Below are positions 1 through 10,700 of a DNA stretch of 21,537 nucleotides, piece by piece. Both the position numbers and the translations under genes were made by a program. The notes beneath the pieces are model-generated. The model was not told the DNA's origin and did no database searches. It worked only from the letters and a program-made list of their open reading frames with translations. Within the stretch, counting starts at the first letter, position 1. Every line of letters begins with the position of its first letter. Origin of the DNA: a virus; IMG/VR virus record IMGVR_UViG_3300035703_000436, positions 1-21,537 of that record. One strand, 5' to 3'.

Positions 1-3000
1 CTATTAAATGATTATTTTCCAAATGTTTTCTACTACAAGTTGGAAAATGCAAATGTAGACTTTATCGGAGAGATAAAGAAACAGATAGTAGATGATACTG
101 AGGTGTATAATCATAATCAGATTAACTTGGTCAATAGTAAGTACTCTGGAATGCAAAGAGTAGTTGGAGTTGGGACTACAAATACTTTTGAGTTTAATTT
201 AAGAGAATATCCAGAAGAATCTTCATACACTAAGTTTACATCAAATTTATATTACACTACAAATTCACTTAATGCGTATGGACCAATTTCAAAAGTATCA
301 ATTTTAAGTGGAGGAAGTAATTATGAATTTACTCCAGGGATTAGTACTGTAATTTCATCTTACGGATCTGGAGCAATATTTGAAGTAAATAGCAAATCAA
401 TTGGCAAAATAGTAAAAACTGAGATTGAAGATATTGGATTTGATTATCCAACAGATTTAACTCTAAATCCATCACTCAATTTACCAGAAATTCTCCAAAT
501 CGAACCTCTTACATCATTCAAGAGTATTGGAGTAACTTATGGTGGAAAGAATTATTTGACTTCTCCAGGATTAGTAGTCATTGATGGTTATACAAATAAA
601 ATTGTCAATGATGTTGATCTTCGATACAAAATAGGAGATCCCAGTGTAAAGATTGTTAAAAATACTTATGGAATGTTTGACACTACACCTCGTATTATTC
701 CAATAAACAATTCAAATGGTATTGGAATTAATAATATTTCATATAATTCAACAACAAAAGATGTAACTGTAGGATTTAATACTGGATTTAGTGACGAGTT
801 CCCATTTAGTATTGGAGACAAAATTTTAATTGAGAACACGAGTGTAGGTATTGGATCTACGGCAAGAGGATTTAACTCCTCTGAGTATGGATATAACCTG
901 TTTACAATTACTTCAATAAATCCAGCCCTTGGTGGAAATACAGGTTCCATAACATATAATATTTCAGATTATCTTCTTCCAAATGAATTTCCTGGTACTT
1001 TTAGTGCATTAACTTCTTTTGGTAGAGTTATTCCTGAAAAGTACTTCCCAACTTTTGATATTAAACTAAAGAAAAATGATTTCTTAATTGGTGAAAAAGT
1101 ATCTTCCGAATCTGGAGATGGTATTGTAGAAAGTTGGAATAATAAAATTGAATACCTAAAAGTATCTACCAACAAAGAATTGAAAAAAGGTGATATTTTA
1201 GTAGGAGAATCTTCAAATACAAAAGGATTGATAAAGAGAAAGATTGATTTTGATTCTTATGCAAAACTTGGAACAGATTCTAGTGTCAACAAAGGATGGC
1301 AATATGATACTGGTATTTTAAATAATAATGTTCAAAGAATTGCGGATAATAATTACTACCAATACTTCTCATATTCATTAAAATCTAGAGTTCCTCTAGA
1401 AACATGGAATGACTCTGTAAGTTCTCTAAATCATACGACAGGATTCTTAAAGTTCTCCGATTTAATCGTAGAATCTCAGGAAGAGAGAACATTTTATGAT
1501 GGAGTGTTCCCGATAGAATCAGTAACTGACACTATTGTAGATATAATTGGAAATATAAATCTAAATTGTATCAATGTATTTGACTTAGCTTCAGAAAGAG
1601 CATATAGATTGGGATCTGGTATTATTTCTGATGAAATACTATTCCAAAATAGAATTTTAACAGATTATTTTGAATCTGTTGGAAATAGAGTTCTTATTAT
1701 TGATGATATCAGTGATCAATTCAATTCCAATCCAAGATCAACTCGTTTCAGCACGGTCAATGAATTTGAATTGGATTCTGCAAGAACTAAAAAATATTTT
1801 ACATTCGTCCGTGACAAGAGATTTACATTAGAAAGACAAATTTTAGTGGTATCTCTTTTACATGATGACGAATTTGGATATCTTAACCAGTATGGAAGAG
1901 TTGACACTTACTTAGATCTTGGATCTTTTGACTTTAGTATCTCCGGAACATTAGGTCAACTTAATTTCTATCCAATAAAATATTCCGTGAATGATTATGA
2001 TATTTCTTGCGTATCTCATGATTTGAGAAGTACAGTTACTGGTATTGGTCAAAGTTTTATTGGTGACATTGTAAATATTAATTCAAATCAAGCAACTATT
2101 CCTTCAGGAAGTAGTTCTGCTGTAAATATTGTTTCTATTGCAAATACTTACAGATCATCAAAGATTCTTGTTGAGATTGGAGGAACTGATGGATCTTATT
2201 ATGAATTTGATGAGTTAAATGTTATTCATGATGGAACAAATATTGACTTACTTGAGTATGGTCAGTTGACATCAGATACTTTGGTTTCTGGTTCATCTCC
2301 TGGTCTTGGAACTTATATTCCATATTTTGACGGATCTAATCTAAAAATTGATTTTAAACCAAACTCTACATCAACTGTAAATGTTGATATCAATACTTTG
2401 AATATTTCTATTGCAAGTTCAACATCTGGTGCAGTCGGAGTTGGAACAGAAGAATTGAACACCGCACTTGTTAGTTCTGGAATTGCAACAATTGCAGCAT
2501 CTCCTACGCCATTGGAAACAATAGTTACGGAATATCCAAATAATCACTCATGTGCCTACTATATCGTAAGTGTAGAAGACACTACTAACCAAAGATATCA
2601 AATGTCTGAGGTAATTGTAATTGATGATGGATCGGAAGCATCTATAACAGAGTTTGGTATTCTCCAAACACATAGTTCTCTTGGAACTGTTGGAGCTGCG
2701 GTATCAACAAATGGAACTCAAATTACATTTACACCAGAACCAAGTATTGATGTTGAAGTTAGAGTTTTCCAAAATGCACTGGGATTGGTGAAGGAAAATA
2801 TTTTAGAAACTTCTATAGATCTGACTAATGCGGAAATAACAACAGGTAATGGATTTTATGAAGGAACAGAAAAATCCGTGAGGAGAAGTTTTGACTTAAC
2901 ACATAATCAGAATCTCATTTTCCAAAGATATTTTGATGGAAGTGACTCAAATATAGTAGATATAAATTCCGACACCATAAGAATACCTGATCATTACTTT

Positions 3001-6000
3001 GTAAGCGGAGAGGAAGTTATCTATGCATATGCTGGAGCAGGAACTACACAAGCAATTGGAATTGCACAAACAGTAGTTACTGGAATTGGATTGACGAATA
3101 AACTGCCATCAAGTGTTTATATTGTAAAACTAAATGAAAGTACTGTTAGATTGGCAGCTACTGCAGAAGACGCACTAAAGTCTTCTCCACTAACTTTTGA
3201 CATAACATCAGTTGGAATTGGAACTTCACATACATTTATTGCGAAAAATCAAAATACAAAAAATATTATTGCTATTGACAATTATTTCCAATCACCAATT
3301 GTTGGATCTTCTATCACGACAACTTTAGGAAAAGATGCTTCTATATTTGATAATAGACTCACTTTTACTGGTATAACATCATTCTTTAGTGGAAATCTAA
3401 TTCAAATTAATAATGAGATAATGAAGATTAACACTGTTGGTTTGGGAAGCACAAATGTAATTCTCGTCGATAGACCTTGGATGGGTACAGGACTATCCAC
3501 ACACTCTGCTGGGGATTTGATTAGAATTATAGAGGGAAATTATAATATCATCGACAGTACTATTCATTTCGTAGAAGCTCCTTATGGACCAACTCCAATA
3601 GGATCAATAACAAATCCACCAAATGATAGAGATTGGACTGGAATTACAACTCATTCCACTTTCCAAGGAAGAACTTTCCTGAGAACGGGAAGAGCAAATA
3701 CTTCACAAGAAACATATTCAACTAATTACATTTTTAATAATGTTTCAAATGCATTTAATGGATATGATAATACATTTACATTGACCTTTAATAATCAAAA
3801 TGTAACTGGATTCTCTACCAATAATGCTATTGTATTAATTAATGGTGTTTTCCAAGGTCCACAAGGAGAACAGGCAGTTATTAGAGATTACACATTGATC
3901 GAAAATTCTGGCATTTCGAGCATAAGGTTTACGGGAACAGCTTCTTCTGTGGGATATGATGTGAATAATTCTAATCTTCCAGTTGGTGGAGTAATTGTTT
4001 CGGTCGGTTCTTCATCTGGATTTGGCCTACAACCGTTGATCTCCGCAGGAGGAACTGCGATTGTATCTGCAGCAGGAACAATTGCTTCTATTAGTATTGG
4101 AAATAGTGGATCTGGATATAGAATCGGTATTCAAACAATAGTTAATGTTGGTGTTCAAACTGAGAGTGTAGGAACTCCGAATATAACATTTATCGGAACT
4201 GCATCTGTAAGCAATGGTCATATCATAGGAATTGCAATTACAAATCCAGGTTTTGGATACACCACATCAAATCCACCAATAGTTGTTTTTGATGATCCAC
4301 TATCTTACTCTGATATTCCTTTGATATACAGTTCGTCTTCAACACAAGGATCCGGTTCTGAAGCAAAAATTGATATTGTTGTTGGACAAGGATCAAGTGT
4401 AATTGATTTTACCATCAAAAATACTGGTTATGGATATGGTCAAGGAGAAATTCTAACTTTTGATATTGGAGGAAATAGTGGAATTCAAACTGATATCTCC
4501 AAACCATATTCCGAGTTCCAAGTTACTATCGATAAAACATATAGTGATAATTTCTCTGGATGGGTAGTTGGTGAACTTCAAGTTCTCGATAGTTTCGAAG
4601 ATCTTTTTGATGGCACTTCCAGGAAGTTCCCATTAAAGTTTGGAGGTAACTTAGTAACAATCAGAGCTGCCAAAGGTTCTATTATTGATGTAAGGGCGAC
4701 TCTTCTCATATTCCTCAATGACATTCTCCAAAAACCTGGAGAGGCATACTTATTTGAAGGTGGCAGTGTAGTTGAGTTTAGTGAAGCACCTAAAGAGGGA
4801 GACACCGTAAAGGTCTTGTTCTATAAAGGAAGTGGAGATATTGATGTAGTTTTCCGAGATATACTAGAAACTGTGAAAGTTGGGGACGAGTTAACTCTTA
4901 ATAGTGAACCTGGATTTGGACAAGGAATCGGACTCCAACAAGAAAGTAGAGTTGTTATCGGAATTAATACAACAGATTCTGTCCAAACTAATCCATACAC
5001 TGGTCCAGGAATTACAACTGATGAAACTTTATTGAGACCTGTTAAATGGTGTAAGCAAACATCGGATAGAATTATCAATGGAAGAACTGTTGGAAAAGAC
5101 AGAGTTCAATACGAACCTCTAATTAATCCATCTTCATATCTGATTAATTCTGTTGGTATTGGATCAACAACAATTTATGTTGATAATATTAAACCTTTCT
5201 TCAATGCACAAAACGAAGGTCCATTATTAGGTTTCCAGAATCAAGTTACTTTCACATCACAAGATTCTTTAGTAGCAGCTTCTGCCACTGCTATTGTTTC
5301 TTCTGCTGGAACTATTTCTTCTATCATTATTAATGATGGTGGATACGGTTATGATACTGCTCCAACTGTGATCATCGAAAATCCTGTTGGATTAGCAGTT
5401 TCATATAGAGCAACAGCATCGTCTACAATTTCTTTTGGTATTGTCGATACTATTAGTGTTACTGGACCCGGAACTGGTTATGATTTAGAAAGTCCACCTG
5501 TAGTTCTTATTGAAGAACCTGTTTTATTAAATGAAACTTCTAATGTTATTTCATACTCTGGAGATTCTGGTGTTATTGTTGGTGTTGGAACAACAACTTC
5601 AAAAACAACATTTGATTTATTTATTCCAACAGATTCTTTCTTAAGAAATACAAATATTGTTGAATCTGCTATAACTGTAAGTGGAATTTCATCAGGAGAT
5701 TTCTTCATCATTTACAATTCAAATATCGGAAGTATATCAACATCAATAAATTCTTTTGATTCTTCCAACAATATTATTGGTGTAGGAACACAATTTATTG
5801 ATAATATATATCAAGTTTTATCCGTACAAGATATAACAAAAAATTTGATTGGAATTGGAACAACTACTATTAAGAGAATATCGGTCAATTCGGGCATAAC
5901 TTCAATATTCAATTCTTTCAATGTCGGTCTCTCTACTTCTTATTATGGAAATTATAGTTGGGGTAAGATAATTGTATCTGAACCTTTGGAAAACGGACCA

Positions 6001-6096
6001 TTCAATTCCTACACATTGAATGGTCTTGGCGGTATAACAACATCAACTTTAGTAAACAGAACATCTCCACTAAAATACTTAAATTATACTTCATAA
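1..6096 (+). CDS. Giant baseplate/tail structural protein, gp7-like in part (5' end outside window)
   Basis: The frame is open from the first base with no upstream stop, so the visible 2031 residues lack the true N-terminus. A TTG at position 40 could be called a start but is more likely an internal Leu codon. The gene sits directly before gp8, where T4 carries gene 7. Residues about 361-417 are a 'GEKV...SGDG' module. Residues about 445-482 (QRIADNNYYQYFSYSLKS, then W, L-x-H, GF) follow the pattern of a C-terminal stretch of T4 gp7 (NR-x-YY-x-KS-x-W-x-V-x-H-x-GF). About 701-805 and 829-930 are two related copies of one domain. About 1127-1178 hold an 'INNEIMKI' module. About 1349-1495 and 1757-1840 hold glycine-tyrosine repeats (GSGYR, GFGYT, GYGYD). 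Many VGIGT/S turns occur throughout. No enzymatic motif is visible. A structural role is well supported by context and composition; equivalence to gp7 is an inference. Stop TAA at 6094-6096. Confidence 0.85.
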   Translation, partial: LLNDYFPNVFYYKLENANVDFIGEIKKQIVDDTEVYNHNQINLVNSKYSGMQRVVGVGTTNTFEFNLREYPEESSYTKFTSNLYYTTNSLNAYGPISKVSILSGGSNYEFTPGISTVISSYGSGAIFEVNSKSIGKIVKTEIEDIGFDYPTDLTLNPSLNLPEILQIEPLTSFKSIGVTYGGKNYLTSPGLVVIDGYTNKIVNDVDLRYKIGDPSVKIVKNTYGMFDTTPRIIPINNSNGIGINNISYNSTTKDVTVGFNTGFSDEFPFSIGDKILIENTSVGIGSTARGFNSSEYGYNLFTITSINPALGGNTGSITYNISDYLLPNEFPGTFSALTSFGRVIPEKYFPTFDIKLKKNDFLIGEKVSSESGDGIVESWNNKIEYLKVSTNKELKKGDILVGESSNTKGLIKRKIDFDSYAKLGTDSSVNKGWQYDTGILNNNVQRIADNNYYQYFSYSLKSRVPLETWNDSVSSLNHTTGFLKFSDLIVESQEERTFYDGVFPIESVTDTIVDIIGNINLNCINVFDLASERAYRLGSGIISDEILFQNRILTDYFESVGNRVLIIDDISDQFNSNPRSTRFSTVNEFELDSARTKKYFTFVRDKRFTLERQILVVSLLHDDEFGYLNQYGRVDTYLDLGSFDFSISGTLGQLNFYPIKYSVNDYDISCVSHDLRSTVTGIGQSFIGDIVNINSNQATIPSGSSSAVNIVSIANTYRSSKILVEIGGTDGSYYEFDELNVIHDGTNIDLLEYGQLTSDTLVSGSSPGLGTYIPYFDGSNLKIDFKPNSTSTVNVDINTLNISIASSTSGAVGVGTEELNTALVSSGIATIAASPTPLETIVTEYPNNHSCAYYIVSVEDTTNQRYQMSEVIVIDDGSEASITEFGILQTHSSLGTVGAAVSTNGTQITFTPEPSIDVEVRVFQNALGLVKENILETSIDLTNAEITTGNGFYEGTEKSVRRSFDLTHNQNLIFQRYFDGSDSNIVDINSDTIRIPDHYFVSGEEVIYAYAGAGTTQAIGIAQTVVTGIGLTNKLPSSVYIVKLNESTVRLAATAEDALKSSPLTFDITSVGIGTSHTFIAKNQNTKNIIAIDNYFQSPIVGSSITTTLGKDASIFDNRLTFTGITSFFSGNLIQINNEIMKINTVGLGSTNVILVDRPWMGTGLSTHSAGDLIRIIEGNYNIIDSTIHFVEAPYGPTPIGSITNPPNDRDWTGITTHSTFQGRTFLRTGRANTSQETYSTNYIFNNVSNAFNGYDNTFTLTFNNQNVTGFSTNNAIVLINGVFQGPQGEQAVIRDYTLIENSGISSIRFTGTASSVGYDVNNSNLPVGGVIVSVGSSSGFGLQPLISAGGTAIVSAAGTIASISIGNSGSGYRIGIQTIVNVGVQTESVGTPNITFIGTASVSNGHIIGIAITNPGFGYTTSNPPIVVFDDPLSYSDIPLIYSSSSTQGSGSEAKIDIVVGQGSSVIDFTIKNTGYGYGQGEILTFDIGGNSGIQTDISKPYSEFQVTIDKTYSDNFSGWVVGELQVLDSFEDLFDGTSRKFPLKFGGNLVTIRAAKGSIIDVRATLLIFLNDILQKPGEAYLFEGGSVVEFSEAPKEGDTVKVLFYKGSGDIDVVFRDILETVKVGDELTLNSEPGFGQGIGLQQESRVVIGINTTDSVQTNPYTGPGITTDETLLRPVKWCKQTSDRIINGRTVGKDRVQYEPLINPSSYLINSVGIGSTTIYVDNIKPFFNAQNEGPLLGFQNQVTFTSQDSLVAASATAIVSSAGTISSIIINDGGYGYDTAPTVIIENPVGLAVSYRATASSTISFGIVDTISVTGPGTGYDLESPPVVLIEEPVLLNETSNVISYSGDSGVIVGVGTTTSKTTFDLFIPTDSFLRNTNIVESAITVSGISSGDFFIIYNSNIGSISTSINSFDSSNNIIGVGTQFIDNIYQVLSVQDITKNLIGIGTTTIKRISVNSGITSIFNSFNVGLSTSYYGNYSWGKIIVSEPLENGPFNSYTLNGLGGITTSTLVNRTSPLKYLNYTS
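2101..2790 (+). repeat. Tandem duplicated domain inside the giant gp7-like protein
   Basis: Two consecutive stretches of roughly 100 residues (about 2101-2415 and 2485-2790) align by eye. Copy 1 reads KILVEIGGTDG-YYEFDELNVIHDGTNIDLLEYGQL and copy 2 reads YIVSVEDTTN-RYQMSEVIVIDDGSEASITEFGIL, each followed by a GxxLGT turn and a (K/Q)IxFxP strand. The DNA copies have diverged, so this is an old duplication. Function unknown; it looks like a beta-sandwich-type repeat. Confidence 0.6.
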
Positions 6097-6105
6097 ACTT
6101 CGTGT

Positions 6106-6117
6106 AATAAATAAATA
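6106..6117 (+). promoter_or_regulatory. T4-type late promoter before gp8
   Basis: Two overlapping matches to NATAAATA (AATAAATA at 6106-6113 and again at 6110-6117) lie in the 34-base gap between the gp7-like gene and gp8. T4 late promoters use TATAAATA at -10, and cyanophage late genes use the relaxed NATAAATA form. The site is only 13-17 bases from the gp8 ATG, so the leader would be very short. No clear Shine-Dalgarno sequence precedes the ATG. Confidence 0.6.
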
Positions 6118-6130
6118 AAAACTCCGTAAA

Positions 6131-7699
6131 ATGGCTGCAATTATAACTGATCAACTTCGTATATTGAATGCAAAGAATTTTATAGCAGGAGTTGCTTCTA
6201 CTAGTAACTCTTACTATTCCTTTGTTGGATTGCCAAATGCCACAGATTATAACTCCAATTGGAATACAAATCCACCTTCTCCTGTAGATAATTTCGATCA
6301 GGAGAATGATTATTGGGATACTATGATTGCATTGAAGAAAATATCAAAAAGTGATGTCAGACAAGTTATAAGAAAAATAACTTGGACTTCTGGAATTACT
6401 TATGATATGTATCGTCATGATATAAGTGTAAATAATCCTTCTCAACCATCAAATTCCTTTGATTTATATTCTGCAAATTATTATGTTGTAAATAGTGATT
6501 ATAGAGTTTATATTTGTCTCCAAAATGGAACTTCTCCAGAAAATCCATCTGGAAGACCTTCTTTAGATGAACCAACTTTCACAGATCTAGAACCAAGAGA
6601 AGCGGGAACAAGTGGAGATGGTTATGTTTGGAAATATCTTTATACCATTAGTCCAAGCGATATTGTAAAGTTTGATTCTACAAATTATATGCCAGTTCCA
6701 CAGAACTGGGAAACAAGCACAAGAGACGCTGCGGTAAGAAATAATGCATCATCCAGTGGACAGTTAAAAATTGTTACTATTACCAATAGGGGTGTTGGAT
6801 TAGGAACTGCAAACAGAACTTATACTAGAGTTCCAATTAAGGGTGATGGTTCTGGAGCAGAAGCGACCATTGTTATTAACAATGATTCCAAGGTGGAGAG
6901 TGTAACGGTTTCAAATGGTGGTTCTGGATATACATTTGGAACTTTAGATTTAGTTTCTGGAAATGTTCCAACTGGTTCCACTTCACCAACTTTCAATGTA
7001 ATTATTCCTCCACAAGGAGGTCATGGTGCAGACATTTATAGAGAACTTGGTGCATATAATGTCCTACTATATTCCAGAATTGAAAATGATACTGAAAATC
7101 CAGACTTTATTACCGGAAACCAAATATCAAGAGTTGGTATCGTAGAAAGTCCTCTTAGTTATAACTCAGATAGTATCTTAACTTTAGATAAAGCAAGTGC
7201 AGTTTATGCTCTTAAGTTAACTGGTATTGGTTATAGTTCTGTGGTTTTCAATCCAGATACCCAGGTAACTCAAACAATTGGAGTAGGTTCAACCGCATTT
7301 GGTAGAGTTATTTCATATGATCAAAATACTGGTGTTTTAAAGTATTGGCAGGATAGATATCATGTTGGTTTTAATACCAATGGAACACAAAATTCTTCAC
7401 CAACATATGGATTCACTCTACATAGATTTACCTCCGATATTGGTAGTGGAGGATCTTTAAATATTTTGGGTGGAAGTGCAATTCTTGCAATTCAAACAAC
7501 ATTTGGCAGTTCCAGCAATCCAGGTATCAGTACCATAATAAATAGTAGGACCTACTATTTGGGTCAACAATTTGTTAAGGGTGTTTCGCAACCAGAAGTT
7601 CAAAAATACTCTGGCAACATCGTTTATGTTGATAATAGACCATCAATTACTAGATCATCAAACCAAAAAGAAGATATCAAAGTCATTTTGCAATTCTAA
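6131..7699 (+). CDS. gp8: Baseplate wedge protein gp8
   Basis: This 522-residue protein is a T4 gp8-family baseplate wedge component. In T4, gp8 dimers bind gp7 and gp10 in each wedge. Diagnostic similarities are GDGYVWKYLYTI at residues 162-173 (T4 GDGYVWEYLFEI) and the C-terminal GNIVYVDNRPSI...IKVILQF at about 495-522 (T4 GEMIYMENRPPI...INILFTF). T4 gp8 is about 334 residues. The extra length lies between these motifs: about residues 210-279 contain the glycine-tyrosine repeat (NGGSGYTFG) and about 370-405 a QTIGVGSTAFGRVISYD module. The N-terminal 200 residues and the C-terminal 100 would then be the wedge core. The gene starts 34 bases after the gp7-like stop, behind a late promoter, and ends 6 bases before the next ATG. 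The family call is firm; the function of the inserts is unknown. Confidence 0.88.
   Translation: MAAIITDQLRILNAKNFIAGVASTSNSYYSFVGLPNATDYNSNWNTNPPSPVDNFDQENDYWDTMIALKKISKSDVRQVIRKITWTSGITYDMYRHDISVNNPSQPSNSFDLYSANYYVVNSDYRVYICLQNGTSPENPSGRPSLDEPTFTDLEPREAGTSGDGYVWKYLYTISPSDIVKFDSTNYMPVPQNWETSTRDAAVRNNASSSGQLKIVTITNRGVGLGTANRTYTRVPIKGDGSGAEATIVINNDSKVESVTVSNGGSGYTFGTLDLVSGNVPTGSTSPTFNVIIPPQGGHGADIYRELGAYNVLLYSRIENDTENPDFITGNQISRVGIVESPLSYNSDSILTLDKASAVYALKLTGIGYSSVVFNPDTQVTQTIGVGSTAFGRVISYDQNTGVLKYWQDRYHVGFNTNGTQNSSPTYGFTLHRFTSDIGSGGSLNILGGSAILAIQTTFGSSSNPGISTIINSRTYYLGQQFVKGVSQPEVQKYSGNIVYVDNRPSITRSSNQKEDIKVILQF
7537..7544 (+). promoter_or_regulatory. Possible internal late promoter for the DUF4815 gene
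   Basis: AATAAATA occurs inside the 3' part of gp8, 161 bases upstream of the ATG at 7706. By eye it is one of only about five places on the + strand that match NATAAATA, and the others lie close to gene starts. It could also be a chance match in AT-rich coding sequence. Confidence 0.3.
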
Positions 7700-7705
7700 G
7701 GAATT

Positions 7706-10700
7706 ATGTCTCAAGAAACTAATCTCAATGTAGCTCCATATTTCGATGACTACAATGAACCAGTAATTGGTGGTAGGGATAATAATTACTACAAAGTCCT
7801 TTTTAAACCAGGATTTCCCGTTCAAGCAAGAGAACTGACTACTCTTCAATCAATATTACAAAATCAAGTTGAACAGTTTGGCACTCACTTTTTCAAAGAA
7901 GGTGCGAAAGTAATTCCAGGATCACTTTCTTTTATCAATCCTTTTTATTATGTTCAATTGGAAGATAACTTCCTAGGAATTCCTATTGAACTTTATATCA
8001 ATGAGTTAGTTGGAAAGAAAGTGAGGGGAGAAGTATCTGGAGTTGTTGGTGTAGTTAAGAAGGTATTAAGCAAAACCGAATCAGAAAGAGATACATATAC
8101 TCTATATGTTGACTTAATTGATTCTGATTCTAATAACTTCACTAATACACAATTTAATGATGGTGAAAATTTAGTTTCTGAAGAACCTATTTCTTTTGGT
8201 TCTACCTTTATTGCGGCCAATGAAGGTTTTGCAAGAACTATTGCTGCAAATGCAACAGGAAAAGGAACTGCTTTTGCCTTAGGTGCAGGTGTTTACTTCT
8301 TAAGAGGATATTTTGTTGATGTAAAGGATGAGATTTTACTTTTAGATCAATATTCCACAAATCCAAGTTATAGAGTTGGATTAGATGTTGTAGAAGAAAT
8401 TATATCTGCAGATGTTGATTCATATTTAAATGATAATGCAAACGGTTTTAATAACTATGCTGCGCCTGGAGCGGATAGATTAAAAATAACTGCAACTTTA
8501 TCAAAAAAACCGATTGATCTTTATGATAGTCCAGGATTTGTAGAACTTGCGAGAGTTGAAAACGGAACTCTTATAAAGATAAACAACAATACTGACTATA
8601 ATCTATTATCAAATGAACTTGCAAGAAGAACTTTTGATGAATCTGGAGATTATTATATTAAAGCATTCAATCTTTTTGTAAGAGAAAGTTTAAATGATAA
8701 TGAAGGGAATGATGGAATATATAATCAAAATCAACTAACCTCAAGTGGTTTAAAACCATCAGAAGATTTGATGGTTTATAAAATATCTCCAGGAAAGGCA
8801 TATATTAGAGGATATGAAGTAGAAACTTTAGCGCCGGCATTTTTAGATGTTCCTAAAACAAGAACGACTAGAACGCTTGAGAATCAATCAGTTAATTTTA
8901 ATTTTGGTGCATCTTTAACAGTAAACAATGTTCATGGATCTCCATCACTAGGTATTAACACTTCATCTACAATTAGTTTAAGAAGTGCTAGGGTTGGCGT
9001 AAATTCAACTTCTCCATCTGGCAAAGAAATAGGCATTGCTAGAGTATATGACTTTGCTCTAGAATCAGGTTCGTATGAGTTTGATAATCAAGCACTCAAT
9101 CGTTGGGACATTTCTCTATATGATGTTCAAACATATGGTGATTTGACTATCAACGAGCCAATCACTTTGACAATTCCAACATATGTTAAAGGAAATTCAA
9201 GTGGAGCAACGGCGTTCCTTAAAAATGCAGTTAGTTCTGGAATAGCACTTACTGTATATCAAATTTCCGGAAACTTTATTAATGGGGAAAAGTTAATCTT
9301 TGATGGAGCTACAGAAACACGAGTAAGCACTGGATACACCGATTATAGTATTTCTGATACAAAATCTCTTTATGCAGTGGTTGGATCTGGAAACACTTTT
9401 AACTCTGATGTTATCCAAACTCCATCAAGAATTATTGGAAATGTAACTATAAGTGCAAGATCATCTGGAATTTCTACAGTTACAAGTCCATTATTCTCTT
9501 TCCCTGGAATTGTAACCACTGGAAATATCGTACAGTATACGAGACCAGGATTTTCGGTAAAATCATTTGCAAAAGTAGATCAAGTATTTACAAATTCTAT
9601 AATAGTTTCAGGAATAACAACTGTTACCGGAGTTTGTGATGGAGGACTTCCACAATCTCAAGTGACAGTTAATGACTTTACCTTAGTAAATTCTTATCTA
9701 CAAAAATCAAATAATATAGTAGAATCAAGTTTATTCCAACCTTTACCAAAGATTAATGTAGAATCTGTAGATTTGAGTAACTCCACCATAATTATAAGAA
9801 AACAATATGATGTCACAATTTCAGATAATTCTACCAATACAATTCAATCAGGAACAGATGAAGTATTCCTTCCATTCGATGAGGAAAGATATGTCTTAAC
9901 AAGATCTGATGGAAGCACTGAAATTTTAACTCCAGATAAGTTTGAATTTAGTGCTGGATCCAATCAATTAACAATCAATGGACTAGGATCAAATAGCACT
10001 GGAAAGTTAATAACCACACTTAGAAAATCTAATGTAACTGCTAAGTCTAAGAGAAAGCAAAGAATAAGCACCATTATAGTAGACAAATCAAAGTATGATT
10101 ATTCCGGAATTGGATCAACTACAATTAATGATGGATTGGAATATGGAAACTATCCATTTGGTACGAGAGTTCAGGATGAAAGAATTTGTCTGAATGTTCC
10201 AGATGTAGTCGATGTTTATGGAATTTTTGAGTCAAATGATACTACAGATCCAACATTATCTAAGATAACCATTGGATCTATGGATGGACCAACATCCAAA
10301 ACTGATGATTTAATTATTGGAGAAACTTTTACAGGAACAATTTCTGGAGCAAAAGGACTATATGCCGAAAGGATTGATAGTGGACAAATTTCTTTCATAT
10401 ATTTAAACTCATCTACTTTCCAAGAAGGAGAAGTTATTAGTTTTAGTGAATCTGGTGTCAATGGAATTGTTTCTGTCATATCTATAGGAAGTAAGAACAT
10501 TTCGAATAACTTTGTTTTGGATAAGGGACAGAAGATTACTCATTATGATTATTCTAATATAAGAAGATTGCCAAACAAGAAAGAACCATCAAGAAAACTA
10601 AAAGTAGTATTTTCATATGGTTACTATGATCAATCCGATAATGGAGATATAACTGTAGCAAATTCTTATGAAACATTTAATTATGGTTCCGAAATTGCAT

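Noticed and set aside
40-42. TTG at 40 as the start of the first large gene
   Set aside because: The frame continues open to base 1 with plausible coding sequence (Leu-Leu-Asn-Asp-Tyr-Phe-Pro), and no ribosome binding site precedes it; the gene is simply cut by the window edge.
4027-4221. 64-codon + strand Ser/Cys/Asn-rich frame as a small gene
   Set aside because: It is an out-of-frame shadow of the glycine-tyrosine repeat region of the gp7-like protein, with no independent signals.
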